NCBI RefSeq assembly: GCF_000526375.1
Contig: NZ_JAFY01000007.1
Span: forward strand, 682,001 to 746,000
Direction of reading: 5' to 3'
DNA from: Aminiphilus circumscriptus DSM 16581
GTDB lineage: Bacteria > Synergistota > Synergistia > Synergistales > Aminiphilaceae
DNA length: 64,000 nt
A program made the position numbers and the translations under genes. Below the pieces are notes generated by a model. The model did not search any database and was not told where the DNA came from. It saw only the letters and a list, made by a program, of their open reading frames with translations. Shown one piece after another: positions 28,264 through 38,350 of the stretch. Each line of letters starts with the position of its first letter. Positions within the stretch are counted from its first letter, which is position 1.

Positions 28264-30174
28264 GTGGTACGACGATGTGTTCTGTCTGCGGTAATCTTCT
28301 TACTGTCGCTTTCCTCGGTGCTCTTTGAACTCCCCCTTGTTCTCCACGGGGATCACGGTATGGCGCAAGCAGTTCCTCAGACCCTACCGGGAGCGAAACG
28401 CGAGGAAGCGGAGCGTCATCTTCTCGCTGCCTATTCCTTCATGGTGCAGCAGCGCTACTGGAAAGCACTGGATTCACTTGAAGTGGCACTGCAGAACAAC
28501 ACCTACCTGGTGGATTATTACCTCATGAAAGGGCTCATTTTGCGGCGGCTTGGAGAAACTGCCGCAGCAGCAGAAGCGTTGTCACATTACCTCGAGGTTC
28601 GCCCTGCCGAACACGCTCCCTCCCGTATTTTTGAAGCTCTTGTCGAAGAGGTGCGTTTTCTGGAACAAGCTCTTGACGGCGACGTCCAGGGGGAGCGTTT
28701 CAGCATTTTTCGCCACACCTCCGAAAGGGCGTTCGCCTTTCCCGGATGGGCTCCTTTTACGCCTCTCGGAATGGGAAAGATGACGGCCGCAGGCTCCCTG
28801 TTCTTCCTCGCAGACACGGAGGGCAACAAGACTTGGATCGTGCGGGAAGGAGGAGGATTCCGCCCTCAAATCCTCTCTTCGGACAGACCCGTCACGGTCA
28901 TCCCGAGAAACGGGGGATCTTTCCTCGTGGTAGGAAGAAGCGGAGATATCGGAGAAGCCTCTCTGGACGCAACAGGACACCTCTCAGGCGATGTGACACC
29001 CATGGGCAGTTTGGGAACATTGGTCGCCGATGCCGTTTCTCTTTCGGGAAACACGTTTTGCGTCGCTGATTGGGGGGAGCGAAAACTCTCCTTTATCGAT
29101 TTTCCCTCTCTCCAAGTGCTTTGGAACTGGTCGCCTGGGACGGAGACTCTTCTCCAACCTTTCGAACCCGTTGCACTGGCTGGACTGGGAGAACTACTGG
29201 CCATAGCGGACCGGGGAAGGGGACGTGTCCTCCTTCTGAATACACGCGCCAGGGCGGTCGAGGCTGAGATCGATGGATTGGAAACGCCCAGGGACATCGC
29301 ATGGACCCCCTGGGGCAGTCTTCTCATCCTCGACGAGCGTGGGGATCTTTACACATGGAAATCCGGAACGCCTCCAGAACGCCTCGTTCGGTTAGAAGGC
29401 GCATGGACCCTGGATGTTCTCGACGGAAAGCCCTTCGTTCTCCACGTATCGGGGAAGTACCTCTGGGAAGGAAAGCCTTTTCCGCCTGTCAACGCGGGAC
29501 TTTTCATGCTCAATCTTTTTACTCCCTCCGTGACTCAAGGCTCCGATCCTGAAGCCATTTTACAGGGATACGTGGGATTTCCCGCTCAAGAGATCCTTCG
29601 TAGACAACGCACCTACACATCTGCCGCTTGGATGGGAAAACAGCTGCAAGGAAACGTGCGCTTTCTTCATCGCTCAGCAATTACACCGTTGGTCCTCCTT
29701 GCTCCGGGGAAGACGCTTGATCATCCCGGAAGTGCTGTCCTTCAGGACGGAGGAGTTCTGCTCCCTGTCCTGCGGCGTTCCGGATGGGATATGGGCATTG
29801 TTCCCACGGACATTATCCTGGACACGGGAATACCTTTTTCCAGGGATGACCTGCGCCGTCTTCTGGCGCTTGCCCTTCACAACGGAATTCGGATACACCT
29901 CTGGGCGCCTTCACAAATTCCGTCACGTTTCCTTGCACGACTCATGCTTCTGACCGGCGGAAGATTGCTCGTCTCGGAAACGCTCGATACCATTGTCACA
30001 CCGGATCCATTCGTGCTCGAAATGCGTTTCCCCCTGCCCGTCGACGCCTTCCCTTCGGGATATCCAAGCGGATCCATGCTTTCCGTTTTCGTCGACAGCG
30101 GTGAACACATCCTCCGGGATTGGTTTCCCTTCTGGCCATCGGGTCTTCGAAGCGCAGAAAATCCCCAAGAATAG
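28264..30174 (+). CDS. Exported TPR and beta-propeller-like protein of unknown function
   Basis: A 636-residue protein that I do not recognise as a named family. It has an N-terminal signal or anchor helix (about residues 5-27), two TPR-like repeats (about 50-118), then repeated blade-like segments rich in NHL/WD-type patterns (about 165-400; for example FCVADWGERKLSFID and LLAIADRGRGRVLLLN). The last part (about 520-590) has a helix-strand-helix pattern (IRIHLWAPSQIP, LTGGRLLVSETLD) that faintly recalls the second half of a vWA fold. Start GTG 28264. The predicted place is the periplasm or cell surface. It is probably transcribed with the small membrane protein before it. Confidence 0.75.
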   Translation: MVRRCVLSAVIFLLSLSSVLFELPLVLHGDHGMAQAVPQTLPGAKREEAERHLLAAYSFMVQQRYWKALDSLEVALQNNTYLVDYYLMKGLILRRLGETAAAAEALSHYLEVRPAEHAPSRIFEALVEEVRFLEQALDGDVQGERFSIFRHTSERAFAFPGWAPFTPLGMGKMTAAGSLFFLADTEGNKTWIVREGGGFRPQILSSDRPVTVIPRNGGSFLVVGRSGDIGEASLDATGHLSGDVTPMGSLGTLVADAVSLSGNTFCVADWGERKLSFIDFPSLQVLWNWSPGTETLLQPFEPVALAGLGELLAIADRGRGRVLLLNTRARAVEAEIDGLETPRDIAWTPWGSLLILDERGDLYTWKSGTPPERLVRLEGAWTLDVLDGKPFVLHVSGKYLWEGKPFPPVNAGLFMLNLFTPSVTQGSDPEAILQGYVGFPAQEILRRQRTYTSAAWMGKQLQGNVRFLHRSAITPLVLLAPGKTLDHPGSAVLQDGGVLLPVLRRSGWDMGIVPTDIILDTGIPFSRDDLRRLLALALHNGIRIHLWAPSQIPSRFLARLMLLTGGRLLVSETLDTIVTPDPFVLEMRFPLPVDAFPSGYPSGSMLSVFVDSGEHILRDWFPFWPSGLRSAENPQE

Positions 30175-30254
30175 GGGGCTCTCTTGATATCTCGTGCCCT
30201 TGCCGAAGACGGAGAGTAGAGGGAACACCCCTCATTGGGAAAGGAGAGACTCTG

Positions 30255-31187
30255 TTGAACACGTTGGTGCAAAAAGCACTCGAAGGGGATGCAAGATCCA
30301 TCGCAAGGCTCATCAGCATTATCGAAAGTGAAGCATCCTCTGCTGAAAGTATTATGCGTTCCATCTACCCCCACACGGGGAAAGCGCAGATTCTCGGCAT
30401 CACTGGCAGTCCAGGCGCAGGGAAAAGCACGCTCACCGACAAAATCATCACATCACTCCGTGATGCAGGAAAAACTGTCGGAATCATCGCAGTCGATCCT
30501 TCCAGTCCCTTCACCGGAGGTGCCATTCTTGGAGACCGCCTTCGGATGCAACAACATGCCACGGAGAGCGGTGTTTTCATTCGAAGCATGGGAACGAGAG
30601 GTTCCCTCGGGGGCGTGAGCCGCGCCACATACGAGGCCGCGCTGATTCTTGATGCCTGCGGCAAGGATGTCGTCCTCATCGAAACGGTTGGGGTGGGACA
30701 GTCCGAAGTCGACATCATGCGCATTGCCGACACGGTGTGTCTTGTCCTCGTCCCGGGCATGGGAGACGACATCCAAATCATGAAAGCGGGCATTATGGAA
30801 ATCGCAGATCTTTTTGTCGTCAACAAGGCGGACAGGGACGGAGCTGAACGGGTGGTTCGCGAAGTGGAAATGATGCTCGACCTCTTGGGAGAAAAGGCAT
30901 GGAGACCGCCCGTCCTCAAGACCGTGGCCGAACGTGGCGAAGGGGTTCCAGAAGTGGTGGAAGCCATTGCCAAGCACAGGGATTTCCTCCTCCGCAGTGA
31001 AGAGGGACGTCGGCGTCGCTGGGCAAGATTGGAGATGGAAGTAGAAGAAATCCTCCGTCGGGAAGTCGCCGGAATGGTTGAGCGTTCCTGGGAAAAATTG
31101 AAATCGCCCGATCTCCTTCTTGCCTTGGAAGAACGGAGAACCACACCCTATGCTGTGGCGGATGCCGTCTTCGAGGAGATGTTTTAA
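30255..31187 (+). CDS. MeaB/ArgK-family G3E GTPase
   Basis: A 310-residue P-loop GTPase of the MeaB (methylmalonyl-CoA mutase chaperone, formerly LAO/AO transport ATPase) family. Walker A is GSPGAGKST (51-59), followed by DPSSPFTGGAILGDR and METVGVGQSE-type segments, and NKAD near residue 190. It usually protects or loads a B12-dependent acyl-CoA mutase. No mutase gene lies in this window. I chose TTG 30255 behind AAAGGAGAG; the frame runs upstream into the previous gene without a good start. Confidence 0.9.
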   Translation: MNTLVQKALEGDARSIARLISIIESEASSAESIMRSIYPHTGKAQILGITGSPGAGKSTLTDKIITSLRDAGKTVGIIAVDPSSPFTGGAILGDRLRMQQHATESGVFIRSMGTRGSLGGVSRATYEAALILDACGKDVVLIETVGVGQSEVDIMRIADTVCLVLVPGMGDDIQIMKAGIMEIADLFVVNKADRDGAERVVREVEMMLDLLGEKAWRPPVLKTVAERGEGVPEVVEAIAKHRDFLLRSEEGRRRRWARLEMEVEEILRREVAGMVERSWEKLKSPDLLLALEERRTTPYAVADAVFEEMF

Positions 31188-32342
<1,155 letters not shown>

Positions 32343-32350
32343 CCGTTTTC

Positions 32351-33253
32351 ATGGCACAGATGATCGTACGGACTCTTTTTGCCGGCACCATTCTTTTCGG
32401 CTTGTTTTGGGGGATCGCGTTTACCCCCATGACGATTCGATTGGCTGCCCGTTATCGAATCATCGATCGTCCTGGAGAGCGAAAGACCCACCCCGAGGAT
32501 ATTCCTCGGGGTGGAGGACTCGCTCTTTGGTCCGGTCTCATGCTCTGGAGCCTCGTTGCCTGGGGGAACGGTACCATGTCCGTCCCTCTCGCAACCGGAG
32601 CAAGCCTCGTTTTCTTCGTAGGCTACATAGACGATATGCGTCCTTTACCTCCGCTTTTTCGTCTCGCCCTTCATCTCGTGGCCGCGTTTCTCGTTCTTCT
32701 CCCGCTTCCGCTGCCTTACGGAATACGCCTGCTCCTCCTCTTTTGGATAGCGGGATGCACAAGTGCCTTCAATCTCATCGACGGCATGAATGGTCTGTGC
32801 CTGACTCTCTCCATGAGCAGCTTCGCCATTGGAGCAGCCACCGGGTTCGGCAGTTTCTGGGGACTGCTCCTCGGTATTTCCGCAGGAATTCTCTTTTGGA
32901 ATTTTCCCAAGGCAAAGACCTTCCTTGGTGACGGAGGAAGCACCCTCCTCGGATTTCTCTGGAGCGCTCTTCTGGCAGAAGAAACGGGAGCGATTTTGCA
33001 GGGAATGCCGTTTCACATGGTGGTGTTGCTCTTGCTCCTTTTGGGTGGGGTCCCTATACTCGACACATCCTACTCCATCGTGCGACGTATTCTGCACGGG
33101 CGTTCTCCCTTTTCCCCCGACAGGGGGCATTTTCACCACAGACTCCTCGATGCGGGACTTCATGGATGGGGTGTGTTGGCTATTCTCAACCTTTTGCACA
33201 TCGCTCTTGTCGCCAGCGGAATCTACCTTCTCGGAGGAGGCCCTGCCTTGTGA
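32351..33253 (+). CDS. WecA/TagO-type undecaprenyl-phosphate sugar-1-phosphate transferase
   Basis: A 300-residue polytopic membrane protein of the polyprenyl-phosphate N-acetylhexosamine-1-phosphate transferase family. Catalytic motifs seen: YIDDMRPL, FNLIDGMNG, FLGDGGSTLLG and the HFHHRLLD loop. It would load GlcNAc-1-P (or a similar sugar) onto undecaprenyl phosphate to start a surface glycan. Start ATG 32351 is eight bases after the rpiB-upp stop with only a weak ribosome site. It overlaps wecB by four bases. Confidence 0.9.
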   Translation: MAQMIVRTLFAGTILFGLFWGIAFTPMTIRLAARYRIIDRPGERKTHPEDIPRGGGLALWSGLMLWSLVAWGNGTMSVPLATGASLVFFVGYIDDMRPLPPLFRLALHLVAAFLVLLPLPLPYGIRLLLLFWIAGCTSAFNLIDGMNGLCLTLSMSSFAIGAATGFGSFWGLLLGISAGILFWNFPKAKTFLGDGGSTLLGFLWSALLAEETGAILQGMPFHMVVLLLLLLGGVPILDTSYSIVRRILHGRSPFSPDRGHFHHRLLDAGLHGWGVLAILNLLHIALVASGIYLLGGGPAL

Positions 33254-34407
33254 AGCGGAGAAAAATTGTCTGTGTCGTTGTGGGAACGCGGCCGGAAGCA
33301 ATCAAGATGGCCCCGATCGCACTCGCCCTGAAACATGACGAGACATTTCAACTCCATTTACTCGCCACGGGACAACACGCGGAAATGCTCCTTAACCCGC
33401 TTGCATTCTTTGATCTCGTTCCCGACGATTATCTGGGAATCATGAAGGAACGACAGAGCCTCGATCACGTCACGGCAACGGTCATCACCGGAGTGGGCGA
33501 CGTACTGGATCGTCTGCGTCCCTCTCTTGTCCTTGTCCATGGAGATACGACCTCTACCTTAAGCGCGACTCTCGCGGCGTTCTACAGGAAAATTCCCGTG
33601 GGGCACGTGGAGGCGGGACTTCGGAGTCGTGATCTTCAGAGCCCCTTTCCGGAAGAGATGAATCGACTCCTCACGGATCGACTTGCCACATACTGGTTCG
33701 CACCAACCCCATTGGCGAGAGAAAATCTTCTCCGAGAGGACTGCGATGCCGAGCGTATTTGGGTTACGGGCAACACTGTCATTGATGCGCTCCGTGTTGC
33801 CGTTTCAAGAGTCGACGAACCATCGCTCGCTGAACTGAGACGCATTCCTGCGACGTGCCGGCTCGTGCTCGTCACCGCTCATCGGAGGGAATCCTGGGGG
33901 AAGGGACTCCGAGAGATTTGTACAGCCATACGACATCTCACCGAGAAGATCCCGGAGCTTTGGTTTCTTGTTCCCATGCACAGAAACCCAGAGGTTCGTT
34001 CTGTCTTCATGGAAGAACTCGGTGCATTTGACCGTGTCGCCCTCTGCGAACCACTGGAATATCCTGATTTTGTCTGGGCGATGAAACGGAGTACGCTCAT
34101 CCTCAGTGACAGCGGAGGTATTCAGGAAGAGGCGCCTTTTCTCAAGAAGCCGGTGTTGGTGCTCCGCGAGGTGACGGAACGCCCGGAAGCAGTTCTTGAA
34201 GGAACTGCTCTTCTTGTTGGTACGGAATCTTCGCGCATCGTTCGTGAAAGTGTACGCTTGCTCACGAACCCTCAAGAATACGCGAAACTTGTAGAAAAAC
34301 GACGCAACCCCTTTGGAGATGGAAACGCTTCGGAACGTATCCTAGAGGCACTTAAAAAAAGCTTGACGACAATTTCGCGGCATTCCGAACCACGCCGAAA
34401 TCGATGA
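33250..34407 (+). CDS. wecB: UDP-N-acetylglucosamine 2-epimerase (non-hydrolysing)
   Basis: A 385-residue cytoplasmic epimerase that makes UDP-ManNAc from UDP-GlcNAc. Signature blocks: GTRPEAIKMAPI, HGDTTST, GHVEAGLRS and SDSGGIQEEA. GTG 33250 overlaps the previous stop and has GGAGGAGG about ten bases upstream. It is coupled with the WecA-type gene, and both feed surface polysaccharide synthesis. The frame extends upstream inside wecA; that part is not used. Confidence 0.93.
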   Translation: MKRRKIVCVVVGTRPEAIKMAPIALALKHDETFQLHLLATGQHAEMLLNPLAFFDLVPDDYLGIMKERQSLDHVTATVITGVGDVLDRLRPSLVLVHGDTTSTLSATLAAFYRKIPVGHVEAGLRSRDLQSPFPEEMNRLLTDRLATYWFAPTPLARENLLREDCDAERIWVTGNTVIDALRVAVSRVDEPSLAELRRIPATCRLVLVTAHRRESWGKGLREICTAIRHLTEKIPELWFLVPMHRNPEVRSVFMEELGAFDRVALCEPLEYPDFVWAMKRSTLILSDSGGIQEEAPFLKKPVLVLREVTERPEAVLEGTALLVGTESSRIVRESVRLLTNPQEYAKLVEKRRNPFGDGNASERILEALKKSLTTISRHSEPRRNR

Positions 34408-34418
34408 GGAGGTTCATC

Positions 34419-35702
34419 GTGACCACACAACGGCAAAAAATGCTTATCAGAGGTGCCACCCCCCTGAGAGGCTCCATCTCGGCTCAGGGGGCGAAAAACG
34501 CAGCCCTTCCGATTATGGCGGCCTCGCTGCTCCTTTCCCGGGAACAATTAATCATCGATCGTATTCCTGATCTTCAGGACACTCGGACCATGGCGGATCT
34601 TCTGGGACATCTCGGAGCCCAGACAACCTTTGAGAAGGGGACAATGATTATAGCGGCTCCGGAAGAGCCGGACTGGGAGACACCGGCACACCTCGTCCGG
34701 AAAATGCGAGCGTCTTCCCTGGCTCTCGGCCCCCTCCTCGCACGCTGCGGCAGGGCTGTTCTTCCCCTTCCAGGGGGGTGCGCCATCGGAGGCAGACCGA
34801 TTGACCTCCACCTCAAAGGACTGGCAAAAATGGGCGCCCAGATCGAACTCGTCCATGGATCTGTCCATGCAAAAGCCAAGGGTCTCAGAGGGTGTCGTAT
34901 TTATCTCGATTTTCCCTCCGTCGGCGCGACGGAGAACCTCATGATGGCAGCAGTCTTTGCCCGCGGACAAACCATTCTGGAAAACGTGGCACGAGAACCG
35001 GAAATTACGAACCTCGCCGAAGTGCTTCGCGCCATGGGGGCAAAAATTGAAGGAGAGGGAACCGGCACAATACGAATCACGGGAGTGAAGGAGCTCTCCG
35101 GAACACGTATCACCGTCATTCCCGATCGCGTCGAGGCAAGTACCTATCTCCTCGCGGGAATCATGACCGGAGGTGAGATCACAGTCCATCAGGTCATCCC
35201 ACAACACATGGATGCCCTGCTTGCCAAACTCGAGGAAGCGGGGGCGGAAGTCTTCTGCACGGAAGAGACCGTTTCCGCCCGAGCCCCCCAGAGGTTAAGA
35301 GGCATCTCGGTGAAAACACTTCCTTTTCCAGGATTCCCGACGGACTTGCAGCCCCAGATGATGGCTCTTCTCTCCATCGCCGAGGGAAGTAGTATCGTTC
35401 AGGAAGGCATTTTCGAATCGCGATTTCTTCACGTCCCGGAGCTGCAGCGTATGGGTGCACATATAGAAGTTCAGGGAAATTCTGCGGTCGTCACCGGAGT
35501 TCCTGCCCTTCACGGAACAGATGTACGAGCCACGGATCTTCGCGCCGGAGCGGCTCTCATCTTGGCCGGACTTTCCGCGTCCGACCAGACTGAGATGTTT
35601 GGTGTGGAACATGTAGCAAGAGGATATGAGAAAATCGTCGAAAAGCTCGGTCATGTCGGAGCTCGGGTGGAAATAATTCCGTGTCCTGACGAGGATGCCT
35701 GA
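34419..35702 (+). CDS. murA: UDP-N-acetylglucosamine 1-carboxyvinyltransferase
   Basis: A 427-residue enzyme for the first committed step of peptidoglycan synthesis (enolpyruvyl transfer from PEP). The PEP-binding cysteine is Cys121 in PGGCAIGGRP, so it would be expected to be fosfomycin-sensitive. KNAALPIMAASLL near the N-terminus is also typical. I chose GTG 34419, six bases after GAGGAGG; ATG 34404 is in frame but lies before the ribosome site. Confidence 0.94.
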   Translation: MTTQRQKMLIRGATPLRGSISAQGAKNAALPIMAASLLLSREQLIIDRIPDLQDTRTMADLLGHLGAQTTFEKGTMIIAAPEEPDWETPAHLVRKMRASSLALGPLLARCGRAVLPLPGGCAIGGRPIDLHLKGLAKMGAQIELVHGSVHAKAKGLRGCRIYLDFPSVGATENLMMAAVFARGQTILENVAREPEITNLAEVLRAMGAKIEGEGTGTIRITGVKELSGTRITVIPDRVEASTYLLAGIMTGGEITVHQVIPQHMDALLAKLEEAGAEVFCTEETVSARAPQRLRGISVKTLPFPGFPTDLQPQMMALLSIAEGSSIVQEGIFESRFLHVPELQRMGAHIEVQGNSAVVTGVPALHGTDVRATDLRAGAALILAGLSASDQTEMFGVEHVARGYEKIVEKLGHVGARVEIIPCPDEDA

Positions 35703-35740
35703 CTTTTCGAACGCTCCTCGCCTCGAAAGGAGGAACTGAA

Positions 35741-36856
35741 GTGGCTTGGTTGGAAAGACTCGTCCGGAAGGCTCTTGCCGATGTCGAACCCTACAGACCC
35801 GGCAAACCCATCAGTGATGTACAACGGGAACTCGGACTGCGGGAAATCGTTCGCCTCTGTTCAAACGAAAACCCTTGGCCCATTCCGGAAGCGGTCAGTA
35901 CAGCAATCCAAAGCGCTGCGAAGGAAGTGAACAGATATCCAGACCCCGGAGCATATTACCTGAAACGCGCCTTGGCGCGAAAGTGGGGCGTCTCTCCTTC
36001 GGAGATCATCGTCGGAGCCGGAACGGAAGGTGTCGTTTACGCCCTCTTTCAGGCCATAATCGATGAGGGGGATCATGTCGTCCACTGCATGCCCACCTAT
36101 CCTCTCCATATTCTCGCCGCGAAAGCCGCGGGGGCGACATGTGTGGCCGTTCCTCTCACGGATAGTTTCACTCCCACTGCGGACATGATCATCGCCGCGT
36201 GCAGTGAACGGACGAAAGTCGTGATCATGTGCAATCCGAACAATCCGACGGGAACGATCATGTCTCGTAGCGAACTCCTGAGTTTGGCCGCACATCTGGA
36301 GGGCATGCAGACTCTCCTCGTCGTCGACGAAGCCTACGCCGAATATGTCATCGACCCTCGTTACGTCTCCGGCGTGGAGTTGTTCCGCCAGCTCGGCAAC
36401 ATCGTCATCCTCCGTACCTTTTCAAAAATTTACGGCCTTGCCGCATTGCGTATCGGTTATGGCATCGCTCCCAAGCCAGTAGTGGAATCCTTCAGCAAGG
36501 TCAAAAGATTCTTCGAAGTGAACAAGATCGCCCAACACGCCGCCGTGGCAGCACTGGAACAAACCGCATATATCGAGGAAATCCGTGACAGAACCCTCAT
36601 TGAGCGGGAAAAAATGCTTTCCGTGCTTTCCGATTTGGGGGTAAAAGTATATCCGACGCATACGAACTTCCTGCTCCTCCGCGTGGAAGATGCGGATCTT
36701 GTGGCCGAAGATCTCCTTCGGGAAGGAATCATTGTCAGGCCAGGAAGCGACATGGGCATGCAGGGATTTCTGAGAGTCAGCATCGGACTTCCCGAGGAAA
36801 ACGAGCGGTTTGCCGCATCATTGCGAAAGGTGATGAAGCGCGCTGGAAGACGCTAA
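35741..36856 (+). CDS. hisC: Histidinol-phosphate aminotransferase family protein
   Basis: A 371-residue PLP-dependent class I/II aminotransferase. It matches HisC: LCSNENPWPIPEAV at about residues 39-52, CNPNNPTGT near 165, DEAYAEYV, and the PLP lysine in TFSKIYGLAALRIGYG near residue 230. No other his genes are adjacent, so a broader aromatic or histidinol-phosphate substrate range is possible. GTG 35741 is preceded by AAAGGAGGA. Confidence 0.87.
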   Translation: MAWLERLVRKALADVEPYRPGKPISDVQRELGLREIVRLCSNENPWPIPEAVSTAIQSAAKEVNRYPDPGAYYLKRALARKWGVSPSEIIVGAGTEGVVYALFQAIIDEGDHVVHCMPTYPLHILAAKAAGATCVAVPLTDSFTPTADMIIAACSERTKVVIMCNPNNPTGTIMSRSELLSLAAHLEGMQTLLVVDEAYAEYVIDPRYVSGVELFRQLGNIVILRTFSKIYGLAALRIGYGIAPKPVVESFSKVKRFFEVNKIAQHAAVAALEQTAYIEEIRDRTLIEREKMLSVLSDLGVKVYPTHTNFLLLRVEDADLVAEDLLREGIIVRPGSDMGMQGFLRVSIGLPEENERFAASLRKVMKRAGRR

Positions 36857-36881
36857 CAGGGAAACAACGACCACTGCGGAC

Positions 36882-37706
36882 GTGCGAACGCTGCTCTCCC
36901 GCTTTTCCGTGACCGCTTTCGTCGGAGCTGCAGGTACCGGGAAAAGCCAGCGAGCGCAGCTAGTGGCGCGGAATCGTAGGATTGACATCATCATTGATGA
37001 TGGGCTTTTGATCCGCAAGGGCCAGATTGCCTGCGGGAAAAGCGCAAAGTCGGAACGGAATCAGGTTCGGGCCATTCGTCGTGCGCTTTTTCAATTTTCC
37101 GACCATCGACGGGAAGTACGCAATTTTCTCGTTGCAATGCGTCCATGTCGCATTATGCTCGTTGCCACCTCGGAAGAGATGGCAGTGCGCATCGCCCGAA
37201 GACTGGGCCTGCCGTTTCCCGACGAGATTGTGCATATTCAGGACGTCGCATCGGAAGAGGAGATAAGCCGAGCCAGAAAGGAACGGATGCAGAAAAAGCA
37301 GCATGTGATTCCCGTTTCCCATGTCCAGGTACGGAGAAACTTCGCCGGGAAACTGGTCGGAGGATTCAAGGTCTTCTGGCACAAAGACAGACATCAGGGT
37401 GAAAAAACGATCGTCAGACCTCCTTTCAGTTTCCGGGGTGAACTGCACATCGAGAAAGAAGCCATAGCCCAAATTGCCACGAAAATCAGCGAACGGACGA
37501 AACAAGTGGCAAAGGTTCTTGATGTGCACGTGGGGGAAAGCGACGAAAAACTCGACATCAAGGTTCACGTGCGCCTTGCAGGGGGCAAGAGAAATTTCCT
37601 GGAGGTCGCACACTTTCTGCAGCAACGACTTTGGTCGACTATCCGGTATTTTTCCGGCATTGACGTGGGAAATGTTGACGTGAACGTTGACGAGGTGCAG
37701 CCATGA
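36882..37706 (+). CDS. P-loop NTPase fused to an Asp23/Gls24-like domain
   Basis: A 274-residue protein. A Walker A motif GAAGTGKS sits at residues 15-22, followed by a distinctive conserved stretch (IDDGLLIRKGQIACGKSAKSE, about 37-57). Residues about 186-271 match the Asp23/Gls24 (YloU-like) fold, ending in GIDVGNVDVNVDEV. Similar proteins are annotated as Asp23 envelope stress proteins in anaerobes, with no established function. The start is uncertain: GTG 36882 has no good ribosome site. It overlaps the uracil-DNA glycosylase start (ATGA). Confidence 0.78.
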   Translation: MRTLLSRFSVTAFVGAAGTGKSQRAQLVARNRRIDIIIDDGLLIRKGQIACGKSAKSERNQVRAIRRALFQFSDHRREVRNFLVAMRPCRIMLVATSEEMAVRIARRLGLPFPDEIVHIQDVASEEEISRARKERMQKKQHVIPVSHVQVRRNFAGKLVGGFKVFWHKDRHQGEKTIVRPPFSFRGELHIEKEAIAQIATKISERTKQVAKVLDVHVGESDEKLDIKVHVRLAGGKRNFLEVAHFLQQRLWSTIRYFSGIDVGNVDVNVDEVQP

Positions 37707-38350
37707 CATCTTGGATATCCCTTTCACCTTCCGGGAATGAGCAAGAACAGAAAAAGGAAGAACTCTGGAGAGACTTGCAAGCCCAGGTGGCACAATGCAC
37801 ACGATGCCCCCTCGCTTCCACCAGGACCCGAACCGTCTTCGGCGAGGGACCTCGGAAAACCACCATCCTTTTCATAGGCGAGGGACCGGGAGCTGATGAA
37901 GACGCATCGGGAAAGCCTTTCGTGGGCAAGGCGGGACAGTTGCTCACGAAAATTCTCGAAGCAGCGGGTATTCCACGACAGGACGTCTTCATCACCAACA
38001 TCGTGAAATGTCGCCCCCCCGGAAACAGGGTCCCCACCCTTGAGGAAACCTTTGCCTGCGACCGATTCCTTCAGGCGCAGATCGCTCTTGTGAGTCCCCG
38101 CATTCTGATCTGCCTCGGCAACACGCCTACCAAGTGGATCCTCAAGACGAGCGAAGGAATCACGAAAACTCGTGGAAAATGGTTCAACTGGAAAGGTATT
38201 TTCGTCATGCCCTTGTTTCACCCCAGTTATCTTCTGCGGTATCAGTCGTCCACTGTAGGCAGCCCCAAACACCTGACCTGGACGGACATCAAGGCCGTCA
38301 AGGAAAAATGGCTTGCCTTGGAAAAGGGAGGCGTTGCGGAAGATGCCTGA
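37703..38350 (+). CDS. Family 4 uracil-DNA glycosylase (iron-sulfur type)
   Basis: A 215-residue DNA repair enzyme that removes uracil. Motif A GEGPGADED and motif B HPSYLLR are typical of family 4 (UDGa). Cys32 and Cys35 (QCTRCPLA) and later cysteines in KCRPPGNR and ICLGNT should bind a [4Fe-4S] cluster. This type is common in thermophiles and anaerobes. Its start overlaps the previous stop and its end overlaps uppS. Confidence 0.93.
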   Translation: MTSWISLSPSGNEQEQKKEELWRDLQAQVAQCTRCPLASTRTRTVFGEGPRKTTILFIGEGPGADEDASGKPFVGKAGQLLTKILEAAGIPRQDVFITNIVKCRPPGNRVPTLEETFACDRFLQAQIALVSPRILICLGNTPTKWILKTSEGITKTRGKWFNWKGIFVMPLFHPSYLLRYQSSTVGSPKHLTWTDIKAVKEKWLALEKGGVAEDA

